Under the pieces are notes generated by a model that saw only the letters and a program-made list of their open reading frames with translations, had not been told where the DNA came from and did not search any database. From NCBI GenBank assembly GCA_937958475.1, contig CALFXR010000206.1, positions 1 through 6,560 of the forward strand: a DNA stretch of 6,560 nucleotides, read 5' to 3'. A program made the translations under genes and the position numbers. Origin of the DNA: an uncultured Mesorhizobium sp. (GTDB lineage: Bacteria; Pseudomonadota; Alphaproteobacteria; Rhizobiales; Rhizobiaceae). Shown here in pieces: positions 1-5,584 of this stretch. Position 1 is the first letter of the stretch. The number at the start of each line of letters is the position of its first letter.

Positions 1-351
1 CGCCACGGCATCAACAACGCCTTCCTGCCGATGGCCTACGCCGCCGGCATGACCAGCGCCATCATGAACCCGGTGGCGCTGCCTGTCGGGCCGAAGAAGA
101 TCGCCGAGAAGAAGGCGGAGATCGAGGCGGCCGGCATCGTCCTGCCGCCGGATCTCGATGACGAGACGTTCTGCAGGCTGTTCGGCCTCGGCTCGACCAA
201 GTCGCGCCCCGGCAAGGAGATGGAGGCGATCCGCGCCGCCAACTTCCTGCTCAACCAGGACGCCGGCGGCGCCGCCTGGATCGCCTTCAACCGCGAGCCC
301 GGCGCGGCGCCGCGCGGCCGCAACCGCGAGGGTCGCCGCACGCGAGGGTAG
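1..351 (+). CDS. Methyltetrahydrofolate:corrinoid methyltransferase, C-terminal part (5' end outside window)
   Basis: This is the last 116 residues of a protein that enters from the left edge in frame 1 and stops at TAG 349-351. The visible start, RHGINNAFLPMAYAAGMTSA, followed by IMNPVALPVGPKK, looks like the last strands and helices of a pterin-binding TIM barrel (DHPS-like fold). That fold is used by enzymes that move a methyl group between a corrinoid protein and tetrahydrofolate. The segment DDETFCRLFGLGSTKSRPGKEMEAI is familiar from alphaproteobacterial proteins annotated as methyltetrahydrofolate cobalamin methyltransferase. The last 20 or so residues are Arg/Gly/Pro-rich and probably disordered. 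The enzyme would be cytosolic. The corrinoid-activating protein 61 bp downstream on the same strand strongly supports a corrinoid-linked role. The methyl donor cannot be told from this fragment. Family assignment is fairly secure, exact substrate is not. Confidence 0.75.
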   Translation, partial: RHGINNAFLPMAYAAGMTSAIMNPVALPVGPKKIAEKKAEIEAAGIVLPPDLDDETFCRLFGLGSTKSRPGKEMEAIRAANFLLNQDAGGAAWIAFNREPGAAPRGRNREGRRTRG

Positions 352-355
352 CGGA

Positions 356-404
356 GCGTCCTTCGAGGCTCGCTTCGCTCGCACCTCAGGATGACGAAGG
401 ACGC
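356..404. repeat. Rhizobial-type intergenic palindromic repeat, hairpin over the downstream ribosome binding site
   Basis: GCGTCCTTCG (356-365) and CGAAGGACGC (395-404) are perfect 10-bp inverted arms around a 29-nt centre. Inside, GAGG (365-368) can alternatively pair with CCTC (384-387). The core, GAGGCTCGC through CACCTCAGGATGAC, is one I recognise as a recurrent intergenic palindrome in Mesorhizobium/Bradyrhizobium-type genomes. That recognition is from memory and not from a search. The element fills nearly the whole gap between the methyltransferase stop and the activator start, and its right arm includes the AAGGA Shine-Dalgarno sequence. Confidence 0.7.
397..401 (+). promoter_or_regulatory. 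Shine-Dalgarno of the corrinoid activator gene, inside the hairpin arm
   Basis: AAGGA at 397-401 lies 11 nt before ATG 413. A nearer ATG at 405 is out of frame with the 705-codon gene. Because the site lies in the right arm of the 356-404 inverted repeat, folding of the mRNA would hide it. Confidence 0.55.
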
Positions 405-412
405 ATGACAGC

Positions 413-2530
413 ATGACCACCCCCCACGACCCCCTCGTCCTGTTCATGCCATCGGGGAAGCGCGGGCGCTTTCCCGTCGGAACGCCCGTGCTCGACGCCG
501 CGCGCCAGCTCGGCGTCTACGTCGAAAGCGTATGCGGCGGCCGCGCCACCTGCGGGCGCTGCCAGATCGAGGTGCAGGAAGGCAATTTCGCCAAGCACAA
601 GATCGTCTCCTCGCTCGACCACATCTCGCCGAAGGGTCCCAAGGAGGAGCGCTACGAGCGCGTGCGCGGCCTGCCCGAGGGCCGGCGTCTCTCCTGCTCG
701 GCGACCATCCAGGGCGACCTCGTCGTCGACGTGCCGCAGGACACGGTGATCAACGCCCAGGTGGTCAGGAAGGGCGCCACCGACCGCCACATCGAGCGCA
801 ACGCCGCCATTCAGCTCTGCTATGTCGAGGTCGAGCAGCCGGACATGCACAAGCCGCTCGGCGACCTCGACCGGCTGAAGGTGGTGCTCGAGAAGGACTG
901 GGGCTGGAAGGACCTGCTCGTCGCGCCCTACCTGATCCCGCAGGTGCAGAAGGTTCTGCGCACCGCCCTGCCCGACCAGCCGGAAGTCTCGGAAGGCAAG
1001 TGGGGGGTGACGGCGGTCGTCCACCGCGACATGGATTCGTCGCGTCCCTTCATCGTCGCGCTCTATCCCGGCCTGAAGAACGAGGCCTATGGGATCGCCT
1101 GCGACATCGGCTCGACGACGATCGCCATGCACCTCGTCTCGCTGCTGTCGGGCCGCATCGTCGCGTCCTCGGGCACGTCCAACCCGCAGATCCGCTTCGG
1201 CGAGGATCTGATGAGCCGCGTCTCCTACGTGATGATGAATCCCGAGGGCCGCGAGGCGATGACCAGGGCGGTGCGCGATGCGGTGAACGGGCTGATCGGC
1301 AAGGTCTGCGCCGAGGGCGGCGTCGACCGCCACGACATCTTCGACTGCGTCTTCGTCGGCAACCCGATCATGCACCACCTCTTCCTCGGCATCGACCCGA
1401 CGGAACTCGGCCAGGCGCCGTTCGCGCTCGCCGTGTCGGGGGCGCTGCAGTACTGGGCGAGCGAGATCGGGATCGAGGTGAGCCAGGGCGCGCGCCTCTA
1501 TATGCTGCCCTGCATCGCCGGCCACGTCGGCGCCGACGCCGCAGCCGCGACGCTTTCGGAAGGTCCCTACCGCCAGGACCGCATGATGCTCCTGGTCGAC
1601 GTCGGCACCAATGCCGAGATCGTGCTCGGCAACCGCCAGCGTGTCGTCGCGGCTTCCTCGCCCACCGGTCCGGCCTTCGAAGGCGCTGAGATCTCGTCCG
1701 GCCAGCGCGCCGCGCCGGGTGCCATCGAGCGCATCCGAATCGACCCGCAGACATTCGAGCCCCGCTACCGCGTGATAGGTACCGAGCAGTGGTCCGACGA
1801 GGAGGGCTTCCAGGAAGCGTCCTGGAAGACCGGCGTGACCGGCATCTGCGGCTCCGCGATCATCGAGGTCGTCGCCGAGATGTATCTCGCGGGCATCATC
1901 TCGGAAGACGGCGTTATCGACGGGACGCTCGCGGGCCGATCGTCCCGCATCATCCCGAACGGACGCACATGGTCCTACCTGCTGCGCGAGGGACGCGAGG
2001 GCGAACCGCGCATCACCGTCACCCAGAACGACATCCGCGCCATCCAGCTGGCCAAGGCCGCGCTCTACGCAGGCGTCAAGCTGCTGATGGAAAAGCAGGG
2101 CGTGGAAACCGTCGACACGATCCGCTTCGCCGGCGCCTTCGGCTCCTTCATCGACCCGAAATACGCGATGGTGCTGGGCCTCATTCCCGACTGCGAGCTG
2201 GACGAGGTGAAGGCCGTCGGCAACGCGGCCGGCACCGGCGCGCTGATGGCGCTGCTCAACCGCGACCATCGCCGCGAGATCGAGCAGACGGTCAAGCGCA
2301 TCGAGAAGATCGAGACGGCGCTGGAACCGCATTTCCAGCAGCTGTTCATCGACGCCATGGCGATGCCCAACAAGGTCGACCCGTTCCCGAAGCTCTCCGC
2401 TGCCGTCAAGTTGCCGCCGCGCAAGGCGGTAAGCGAGGAGAGCAGCGCCGACGCGGGGCCGCGCCGGCGTTCGCGCGAGGAGCGCGCGGCTCGACGGGTC
2501 AGGAGCCCGGATCAACCGGGCGAAATGTAG
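413..2530 (+). CDS. RACo-like reductive activator of corrinoid protein (2Fe-2S ferredoxin + ASKHA ATPase)
   Basis: This 705-residue cytosolic protein should use ATP and an electron from its iron-sulfur cluster to reduce inactive Co(II) corrinoid to Co(I), restarting corrinoid-dependent methyl transfer. Residues 1-115 form a plant-type ferredoxin domain with Cys41, Cys47, Cys50 (CX5CX2C) and Cys95 as cluster ligands. A linker and middle region follow. The ASKHA domain begins near residue 226: DIGSTT (231-236) is the first phosphate loop and DVGTNAEIVLG (396-406) the second. Other conserved blocks are GNPIMHHLFLGI (316 on), PCIAGHVGADAAA (366-378), SPTGPAFEGAEISSG (416-430), GICGSAI (477 on), AGAFGSFID (573-581) and VGNAAGTGA (602-610). 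This order matches RACo, and there is no C-terminal 4Fe-4S pair of the RamA type. Residues 662-705 are an Arg/Ser/Ala-rich tail of unknown use. The gene follows the methyltransferase by 61 bp and is probably cotranscribed with it. Product class is secure; the partner corrinoid protein is off-window. Confidence 0.9.
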   Translation: MTTPHDPLVLFMPSGKRGRFPVGTPVLDAARQLGVYVESVCGGRATCGRCQIEVQEGNFAKHKIVSSLDHISPKGPKEERYERVRGLPEGRRLSCSATIQGDLVVDVPQDTVINAQVVRKGATDRHIERNAAIQLCYVEVEQPDMHKPLGDLDRLKVVLEKDWGWKDLLVAPYLIPQVQKVLRTALPDQPEVSEGKWGVTAVVHRDMDSSRPFIVALYPGLKNEAYGIACDIGSTTIAMHLVSLLSGRIVASSGTSNPQIRFGEDLMSRVSYVMMNPEGREAMTRAVRDAVNGLIGKVCAEGGVDRHDIFDCVFVGNPIMHHLFLGIDPTELGQAPFALAVSGALQYWASEIGIEVSQGARLYMLPCIAGHVGADAAAATLSEGPYRQDRMMLLVDVGTNAEIVLGNRQRVVAASSPTGPAFEGAEISSGQRAAPGAIERIRIDPQTFEPRYRVIGTEQWSDEEGFQEASWKTGVTGICGSAIIEVVAEMYLAGIISEDGVIDGTLAGRSSRIIPNGRTWSYLLREGREGEPRITVTQNDIRAIQLAKAALYAGVKLLMEKQGVETVDTIRFAGAFGSFIDPKYAMVLGLIPDCELDEVKAVGNAAGTGALMALLNRDHRREIEQTVKRIEKIETALEPHFQQLFIDAMAMPNKVDPFPKLSAAVKLPPRKAVSEESSADAGPRRRSREERAARRVRSPDQPGEM

Positions 2531-2933
2531 GATTCCGCCGGCCGCCGCGGTCGCGGCCGCAAAGCACGACCATCCGCGTTTCGGCCTTGTTACGCCGCCG
2601 ATACCTGTTTGGCGACGTCGCGCGATCCGCCAGATACACAGCCGCGCTATCAGCCCTGCCGTGGCGCTTCCACCCGCAGCCGATGGGGCCGGTCCCGGGC
2701 GCGCCGAGCGAAGGCGTCCCGTCCGACGATCCGTCCGGGGCGGCCTTTCCGCCAACCTTCCCTTCGCCGAGCGCGCCGTCCCTGCGGCGGAGGCCGGCTG
2801 CCGCTCGCGGAGGGAAGGCTTGCGGCCGTTCACGTCCGCATGACCGAGCGCCGGAGGGTCTTGACCTCGCGGCCGCAGGGACTCACCTTTGTTAGCCGGG
2901 GGTTAAGTCGTCGCGTCGTTGCAGAGTCCTGCC
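2531..2933. other. Intergenic region without a recognisable gene
   Basis: About 400 GC-rich bases separate the activator stop from the hydrolase start. Open frames run through on both strands, but their Arg/Pro/Ala-rich translations match no family I know and have no supporting ribosome binding site. CGGCCGC (2539-2545) and GCGGCCG (2553-2559) make a 7-bp hairpin just after the activator stop; no T-run follows, so it is only a weak terminator candidate. TCGCGGCCGCA occurs twice, at 2551-2561 and 2867-2877. A promoter for the hydrolase could use TTGACC (2861-2866), but the hexamer 17 bases on (CACCTT) is a poor -10. No RNA gene is evident. Confidence 0.5.
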
Positions 2934-3908
2934 ATGCCGAGCCTGAAGAGCCATCTCGTCTCCCTGGTCCTGAAGCACAGCCGCAAGAAGGCTTTCGCAA
3001 GCCCGGAAGGGCTGCACCGATGGATCGCCCGTTCGCGGCGTATGCAGACGCACCGCCCGCCGCCCCGCCATGCCGCTCGGCTCCGGATCTCCGAGCGCGA
3101 GGTCCACGGCTTCCCGGTCTACGAGGTAGCCCCGCGCCACCGCCCGGCCGCAGGCAAGCGGATTCTCTACCTGCACGGCGGCGCCTATGTCTTTGAAATC
3201 ACGCCGTATCACTGGGCCCTTGTCGCCGAGCTCGCCGAGCGCCTCGACGCGCATGTGACGGTGCCGATCTACCCGATCGCGCCGGAGCACGACATCCACG
3301 CCATGTTCTCCATGGTGCACGCGGTATACGAGGACGTGCTCGACGAAACGCCGGCCGAGGACGTGGTCTTCGTCGGCGATTCGGCCGGAGGCAACATGGC
3401 TGTGGTGCTCACCATGATGGCGGCGGAGGCCGGCCTGGCGACGCCGTCGCGCCACGTCCTCATCTCGCCCGGGCTCGACATGAGCCTCAGCAACCCGTTG
3501 ACTCACGAAGCCGAGCGGCTCGATCCTTGGCTCGGCATTCCCGGCGGGCTGGAGGCGATCCGCCTCTATGCCCCTGGCATGGACCGCACCGACTGGCGCA
3601 TCAGCCCGATCTTCGGCGACCTGTCGGTGCTGCCGCGCACGCTGCTGCTTGCCGGCTCGCGCGACATGCTCACCCCCGACAGCCTCGTCTTCGCCGACAA
3701 GGCGCGCGCCGCGGGCGTCGACGTCGAGGTGCTGCACGGCGAAGGCATGATCCACGTCTGGCCGCTGATCGACATGCCGGAAGCCCGTCGCGCGCGGGAC
3801 CGGATCGTGGCGTTCCTGCGCGACCAGCCACCGCCGTCGGCCACGGCCGCCGCGCGGCCAGCCGCGCCCTTCGCGCGGCTCGGCTTTAGAACCGCCCCTT
3901 CTCCCTGA
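2934..3908 (+). CDS. Alpha/beta hydrolase, hormone-sensitive lipase (HSL) family esterase
   Basis: This is a 324-residue cytosolic carboxylesterase/lipase-like enzyme of the Abhydrolase_3 fold; its natural ester is unknown. The HSL oxyanion-hole motif HGGAYV is at residues 81-86. The nucleophile elbow GDSAGGN is at 148-154, with Ser150 as nucleophile. Asp244 in GSRDMLTP and His274 in GMIHVWP complete the catalytic triad, so the enzyme looks intact. No signal peptide is visible; the N-terminus (MPSLKSHLVSLVLKHSRKKA) is basic and amphipathic. I chose ATG 2934 over an in-frame TTG at 2919 because the MPSLK start resembles relatives, although neither start has a strong ribosome binding site. The last 25 or so residues are Ala/Pro/Arg-rich and are encoded by two tandem hairpins. 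Its 3' end overlaps the convergent LysR gene by 23 bp. It is separated from the corrinoid genes by about 400 bp, so it is probably a separate transcription unit. Confidence 0.85.
   Translation: MPSLKSHLVSLVLKHSRKKAFASPEGLHRWIARSRRMQTHRPPPRHAARLRISEREVHGFPVYEVAPRHRPAAGKRILYLHGGAYVFEITPYHWALVAELAERLDAHVTVPIYPIAPEHDIHAMFSMVHAVYEDVLDETPAEDVVFVGDSAGGNMAVVLTMMAAEAGLATPSRHVLISPGLDMSLSNPLTHEAERLDPWLGIPGGLEAIRLYAPGMDRTDWRISPIFGDLSVLPRTLLLAGSRDMLTPDSLVFADKARAAGVDVEVLHGEGMIHVWPLIDMPEARRARDRIVAFLRDQPPPSATAAARPAAPFARLGFRTAPSP
3845..3880. terminator. Tandem hairpins at the convergent gene ends (possible shared terminator)
   Basis: GGCCGC (3845-3850) and GCGGCC (3854-3859) form a 6-bp stem with a 3-nt loop. 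Directly abutting it, AGCCGCGC (3860-3867) and GCGCGGCT (3873-3880) form a perfect 8-bp stem with a 5-nt loop. The second hairpin ends 5 nt past the LysR stop on the minus strand and lies inside the hydrolase C-terminal codons on the plus strand. There is no long T-run on either side (only TTT at 3885-3887 on the plus strand), so terminator activity is inferred from position. Confidence 0.4.
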
Positions 3909-4785
3909 ACAGCTCGAAGGTGGCGCGGATGTGGTCGGCGGCCGCCTTGACCGGCGCGCTCGCCTCCGGCGCCACGATCATGGCGAGGCTGTAGTTGCCC
4001 ATCTCGGGCAGCCCGTCTGCCGTCGTCAGTTCCACCATATCCTCGCCGAGGAACGACTTCGGCAGCGGCGCCACGGCGAGGTCGGCGAGGATCGCCGCGC
4101 GTTGACCGGCGGTGTGTGCGCTCATGTAGGCGACGCGATAGTTGCGGCCGTCGCGGCCGAGCGCGTCGAGCGCGTTGGCCCGCCAGGCGCAGCCTTCTTC
4201 CCAGATCGAAACGGGAAGCGGTTCACGCAGGTGGGCGCAGCCGCCCTTGGCGCCGGCCCAGACGATCGGCTCGGTCATCAGCACTTCGGAGCCCTCGAGG
4301 CTCACCTTCACCGAGTTGGTCAGCAGCGTGATGTCGAGCGCTCGGTCGTCCATCCGGCGCCTCAGGTTGACGCTCTGGTCGATGACCACGTCGACGGCGA
4401 TCGAAGGATGCGACTGGGCGAAACGCTTCAGCACGTGCGGCAGGATGCGCTCGCCGAAATCGTCGGGCGAACCGAGGCGCACGACGCCGGTGATGTCGGG
4501 GATGATGAACTTCGATACCGCCTCGCGGTTGATCGCGAGCAAGCGCCGCGCGTAGCCGAGCAGCATCTCGCCGTCGGTAGTCAGCGACACCGACCGCGCG
4601 TCGCGCGAGAACACCGGGCAGCCGAGCACGTCTTCCAGCTTCTTGATCTGCATCGACACCGCCGAAGGCGTGCGAAACACGGCGTTGGCCGCGGCGGTGA
4701 AGCTGCCGGTCTCGGCGATTGCGACAAAGGTACGCAGAACGTCGAGCTCGAGCAGCGGAAGGGGATGGTTGAGGGGGGCCGTCAT
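3886..4785 (-). CDS. LysR-family transcriptional regulator, LrhA-like
   Basis: This is a 299-residue DNA-binding regulator. The winged helix-turn-helix spans about residues 15-74: LDVLRTFVAIAETGSFTAAA, then the recognition-helix segment RTPSAVSMQIKKLE, then LGCPVFSRDARSVSLTTDGE. A periplasmic-binding-protein-like effector domain follows from about residue 98 (GVVRLGSPDDFGERILPHVL) to about 292. Helix sequence and domain start resemble the LrhA subgroup of LysR proteins. Length is normal for the family. A weak GAAAG ribosome binding site lies about 10 nt upstream of the start on the minus strand. It is divergent from a DUF1127 gene across a 126-bp AT-richer gap. In Brucella and Agrobacterium, the LysR regulator VtlR (LsrB in Sinorhizobium) directly controls small DUF1127 proteins. 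By analogy this regulator may control the neighbouring gene; whether it is the VtlR orthologue or a paralogue cannot be decided here. The effector is unknown. Confidence 0.9.
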   Translation of the reverse strand: MTAPLNHPLPLLELDVLRTFVAIAETGSFTAAANAVFRTPSAVSMQIKKLEDVLGCPVFSRDARSVSLTTDGEMLLGYARRLLAINREAVSKFIIPDITGVVRLGSPDDFGERILPHVLKRFAQSHPSIAVDVVIDQSVNLRRRMDDRALDITLLTNSVKVSLEGSEVLMTEPIVWAGAKGGCAHLREPLPVSIWEEGCAWRANALDALGRDGRNYRVAYMSAHTAGQRAAILADLAVAPLPKSFLGEDMVELTTADGLPEMGNYSLAMIVAPEASAPVKAAADHIRATFELFREKGRF

Positions 4786-4911
4786 CGCGACTGTCTTTCA
4801 ATTTTCTTGATTTAGATGATCATTCCATTTCGTTTGATTGAACATCAGAGCGGCGCGATAGTCAACCTGCACGGACCGGATCGAGGCCGGTCTACCGACA
4901 GGAGAACGATC
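4786..4911. promoter_or_regulatory. Divergent LysR / DUF1127 promoter-operator region
   Basis: This gap is clearly more AT-rich than its surroundings. On the plus strand TTGATT (4834-4839), 17 bases, then GATAGT (4857-4862) makes a plausible sigma-70 promoter for the DUF1127 gene, with each hexamer matching consensus at 4 of 6 positions. TTCAAT (4797-4802) and ATTGAA (4837-4842) form a widely spaced inverted repeat; the right half overlaps the -35. ATGATCAT (4816-4823) is a perfect 8-bp palindrome between them. LysR proteins usually bind such dyads in divergent gaps, but which one is used is inference. Confidence 0.4.
4900..4906 (+). promoter_or_regulatory. Ribosome binding site that fixes the DUF1127 start
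   Basis: AGGAGAA at 4900-4906 lies with GGAG 7 nt before ATG 4912. It selects this ATG over the upstream in-frame ATG at 4816, which would begin within the divergent operator and has no comparable site. Confidence 0.75.
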
Positions 4912-5088
4912 ATGACCCTCTATTCGACACTCTCCCGCGTCGCCGCCGATTGGCGCGACGCCCGTTCCGCAGCCCGCACGCGCCGGATCATCGCCTCGCT
5001 TCCCGCCGAGGTGCGCAAGGACATCGGCTGGCCGGACGCATTGAACGTCGACCTGCGCCAGCGCGTGTCGTCGTTCGGAGCGCACTGA
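4912..5088 (+). CDS. Small DUF1127 domain protein (58 aa)
   Basis: This is a short basic protein. Residues about 22-41, RTRRIIASLPAEVRKDIGWP, form the DUF1127 (YjiS-like) motif, with the characteristic Leu-Pro...Lys/Arg-Asp-Ile-Gly core. The N-terminal 20 residues are predicted helical from their composition. DUF1127 proteins are numerous in alphaproteobacteria. Some have been linked to RNA turnover, phosphate and carbon metabolism and stress adaptation, but no biochemical activity can be read from this sequence. Length is typical of the short class. The gene appears monocistronic: its own promoter candidate lies upstream, a strong ribosome binding site precedes ATG 4912, and a hairpin terminator follows within 25 bp. 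The divergent LysR regulator is the likely controller, by analogy with VtlR and its DUF1127 targets. Confidence 0.8.
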   Translation: MTLYSTLSRVAADWRDARSAARTRRIIASLPAEVRKDIGWPDALNVDLRQRVSSFGAH

Positions 5089-5110
5089 CACATGCCGCGC
5101 CGGGAACGCT

Positions 5111-5140
5111 GCCGCCGGACGATCGCGCCGGCGGCCGTTT
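5111..5140 (+). terminator. Hairpin terminator after the DUF1127 gene
   Basis: GCCGCCGG (5111-5118) and CCGGCGGC (5128-5135) form a perfect 8-bp GC stem with a 9-nt loop, 22 bp after the stop. Only a short TTT (5138-5140) follows two intervening bases, so this is a moderate Rho-independent terminator candidate. Confidence 0.5.
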
Positions 5141-5155
5141 GCGCCGCACAATGCC
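5137..5155 (+). repeat. 19-bp direct repeat, copy 1
   Basis: GTTTGCGCCGCACAATGCC matches the copy at 5315-5333 at 17 of 19 positions. It contains the dyad TGCGCCGCA (TGC-N3-GCA) and partly overlaps the end of the DUF1127 terminator. Confidence 0.6.
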
Positions 5156-5314
5156 GGCGCCATGCGTCGGGAGCATGGCTGTCACGCGCCGACTGCACGA
5201 CACCGGTGTCTTTCAACTAAATAGCTGACAGGACGACGCAATTTCCGGCAGGTTGCCTATCAATGTCGCAAACCGTGTCGCTTTTGACATCAATCGCTTC
5301 GCTTTTTCCGCTTT

Positions 5315-5333
5315 GTGTGCGCCGCACAACGCC
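5315..5333 (+). repeat. 19-bp direct repeat, copy 2, with operator-like palindrome
   Basis: GTGTGCGCCGCACAACGCC repeats the 5137-5155 sequence. Here the dyad is longer: TGTGCGCCGCACA (5316-5328) is a perfect 6-bp inverted repeat around one C. It lies directly upstream of the CTATAT -10 box at 5333-5338, where a repressor would block promoter access. Confidence 0.6.
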
Positions 5334-5338
5334 TATAT
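5333..5338 (+). promoter_or_regulatory. Candidate -10 box for the 46-residue gene
   Basis: CTATAT is an exact match to the -10 element of the rhizobial housekeeping consensus (CTTGAC-N17-CTATAT). The matching -35 is poor (around CTTTGT, 5311-5316), suggesting a weak or activator-dependent promoter. Transcription would begin near 5346, giving a leader of about 65 nt. Confidence 0.4.
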
Positions 5339-5411
5339 GAGCACCATCAGAACGAGATGCCCCACTCCAGAGCGCGAAGGCACCCCGTGTAACCTTGCAT
5401 GGAGCCGTGTC

Positions 5412-5552
5412 ATGAAGTTCTTCGCCCGCCTCTTCGCCACCCGTCGCGACGCCAACCCCACCACGACCTTCGAGCGCGCCCGCCTCGGTCGCACCATGCC
5501 GGGCCAGACGGCCGCCATGGCCGCGTCGCGCCTCGGCGTCCTGGTCAGCTGA
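5412..5552 (+). CDS. Unrecognised 46-residue basic protein
   Basis: I do not recognise this protein. It starts at ATG 5412 with GGAG (5401-5404) 7 nt upstream, and ends at TGA 5550-5552. The N-terminal 12 residues, MKFFARLFATRR, form a short amphipathic stretch of aromatic residues followed by arginines. Residues 13-23 are polar (DANPTTTFERA) and residues 31-46 are Ala/Leu-rich (GQTAAMAASRLGVLVS). There is no cysteine, no long membrane segment and no clear DUF1127 signature. It stands alone: a candidate -10 box lies about 75 bp upstream and a strong intrinsic terminator follows within 35 bp. That architecture argues it is a real expressed unit and not chance. An alternative is that the transcript is a small RNA of about 280 nt with only incidental coding. 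TGTCGC boxes on both sides hint at control by the AraC regulator downstream. Confidence 0.6.
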   Translation: MKFFARLFATRRDANPTTTFERARLGRTMPGQTAAMAASRLGVLVS

Positions 5553-5584
5553 TCGACAGCCTGCAGCAGCATTTTCCAGTCAAC

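Larger units (their letters stand above)
5089..5411. other. Intergenic region with repeats and promoter elements, no gene seen
   Basis: About 320 bases lie between the DUF1127 stop and the 46-residue gene. They hold the hairpin terminator at 5111-5140 and two copies of a 19-bp repeat (5137-5155 and 5315-5333). They also hold two direct TGTCGC hexamers (5264-5269, 5276-5281), the second abutting a TTGACA (5284-5289), and a perfect rhizobial-type -10, CTATAT (5333-5338). An in-frame extension of the downstream gene up to a TTG at 5253 is open, but it would run through these elements and I do not support it. A small RNA in this gap is possible, but nothing specific identifies one. Confidence 0.5.

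Noticed and set aside
386..2833. 815-codon open frame on the minus strand covering the whole corrinoid activator gene
   Set aside because: The plus-strand gene has clear ferredoxin and ASKHA motifs. The antisense translation is rich in Arg, Asp, His, Val and Ala with no family resemblance, as expected of a shadow frame in GC-rich DNA with few stops.
2551..2877. Two TCGCGGCCGCA copies flanking the 400-bp gap, as possible ends of an inserted element
   Set aside because: The 11-mer is a common GC-rich palindromic sequence (it contains GCGGCCGC). There are no terminal inverted repeats or transposase between the copies.
1789..2895. Plus-strand 368-codon frame overlapping the end of the activator and the gap after it
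   Set aside because: It is a +1 shadow of the activator, with Arg-rich low-complexity translation, continuing into the non-coding gap. It has no domain and no convincing ribosome binding site.
2919..2933. TTG 2919 as start of the hydrolase
   Set aside because: It would add only five residues (MQSPA), has no better ribosome binding site than ATG 2934, and TTG is rarer. It remains possible.
2892..3755. 287-codon minus-strand frame opposite the alpha/beta hydrolase
   Set aside because: The hydrolase on the plus strand has an intact catalytic triad. The antisense product shows only composition typical of a shadow.
3931..4815. 294-codon plus-strand frame opposite the LysR gene
   Set aside because: It is the antisense of a well-conserved LysR protein; its translation is Arg/His/Asp-rich and unlike any family.
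4816..4911. Upstream in-frame ATG 4816 for the DUF1127 protein
   Set aside because: It lies within the divergent operator and upstream of the likely promoter. ATG 4912 has an excellent AGGAGAA site and gives the normal family length.
5284..5312. TTGACA at 5284-5289 as the main promoter of the small gene
   Set aside because: The -35 is perfect, but hexamers 16-18 bases downstream (such as TCCGCT) are poor -10 elements. It may be activator-dependent, so I left it in the regulatory discussion and did not call a promoter.
5253..5411. N-terminal extension of the 46-residue protein from TTG 5253
   Set aside because: It would run through the TGTCGC boxes, the palindrome and the CTATAT box. ATG 5412 has a well-placed GGAG.
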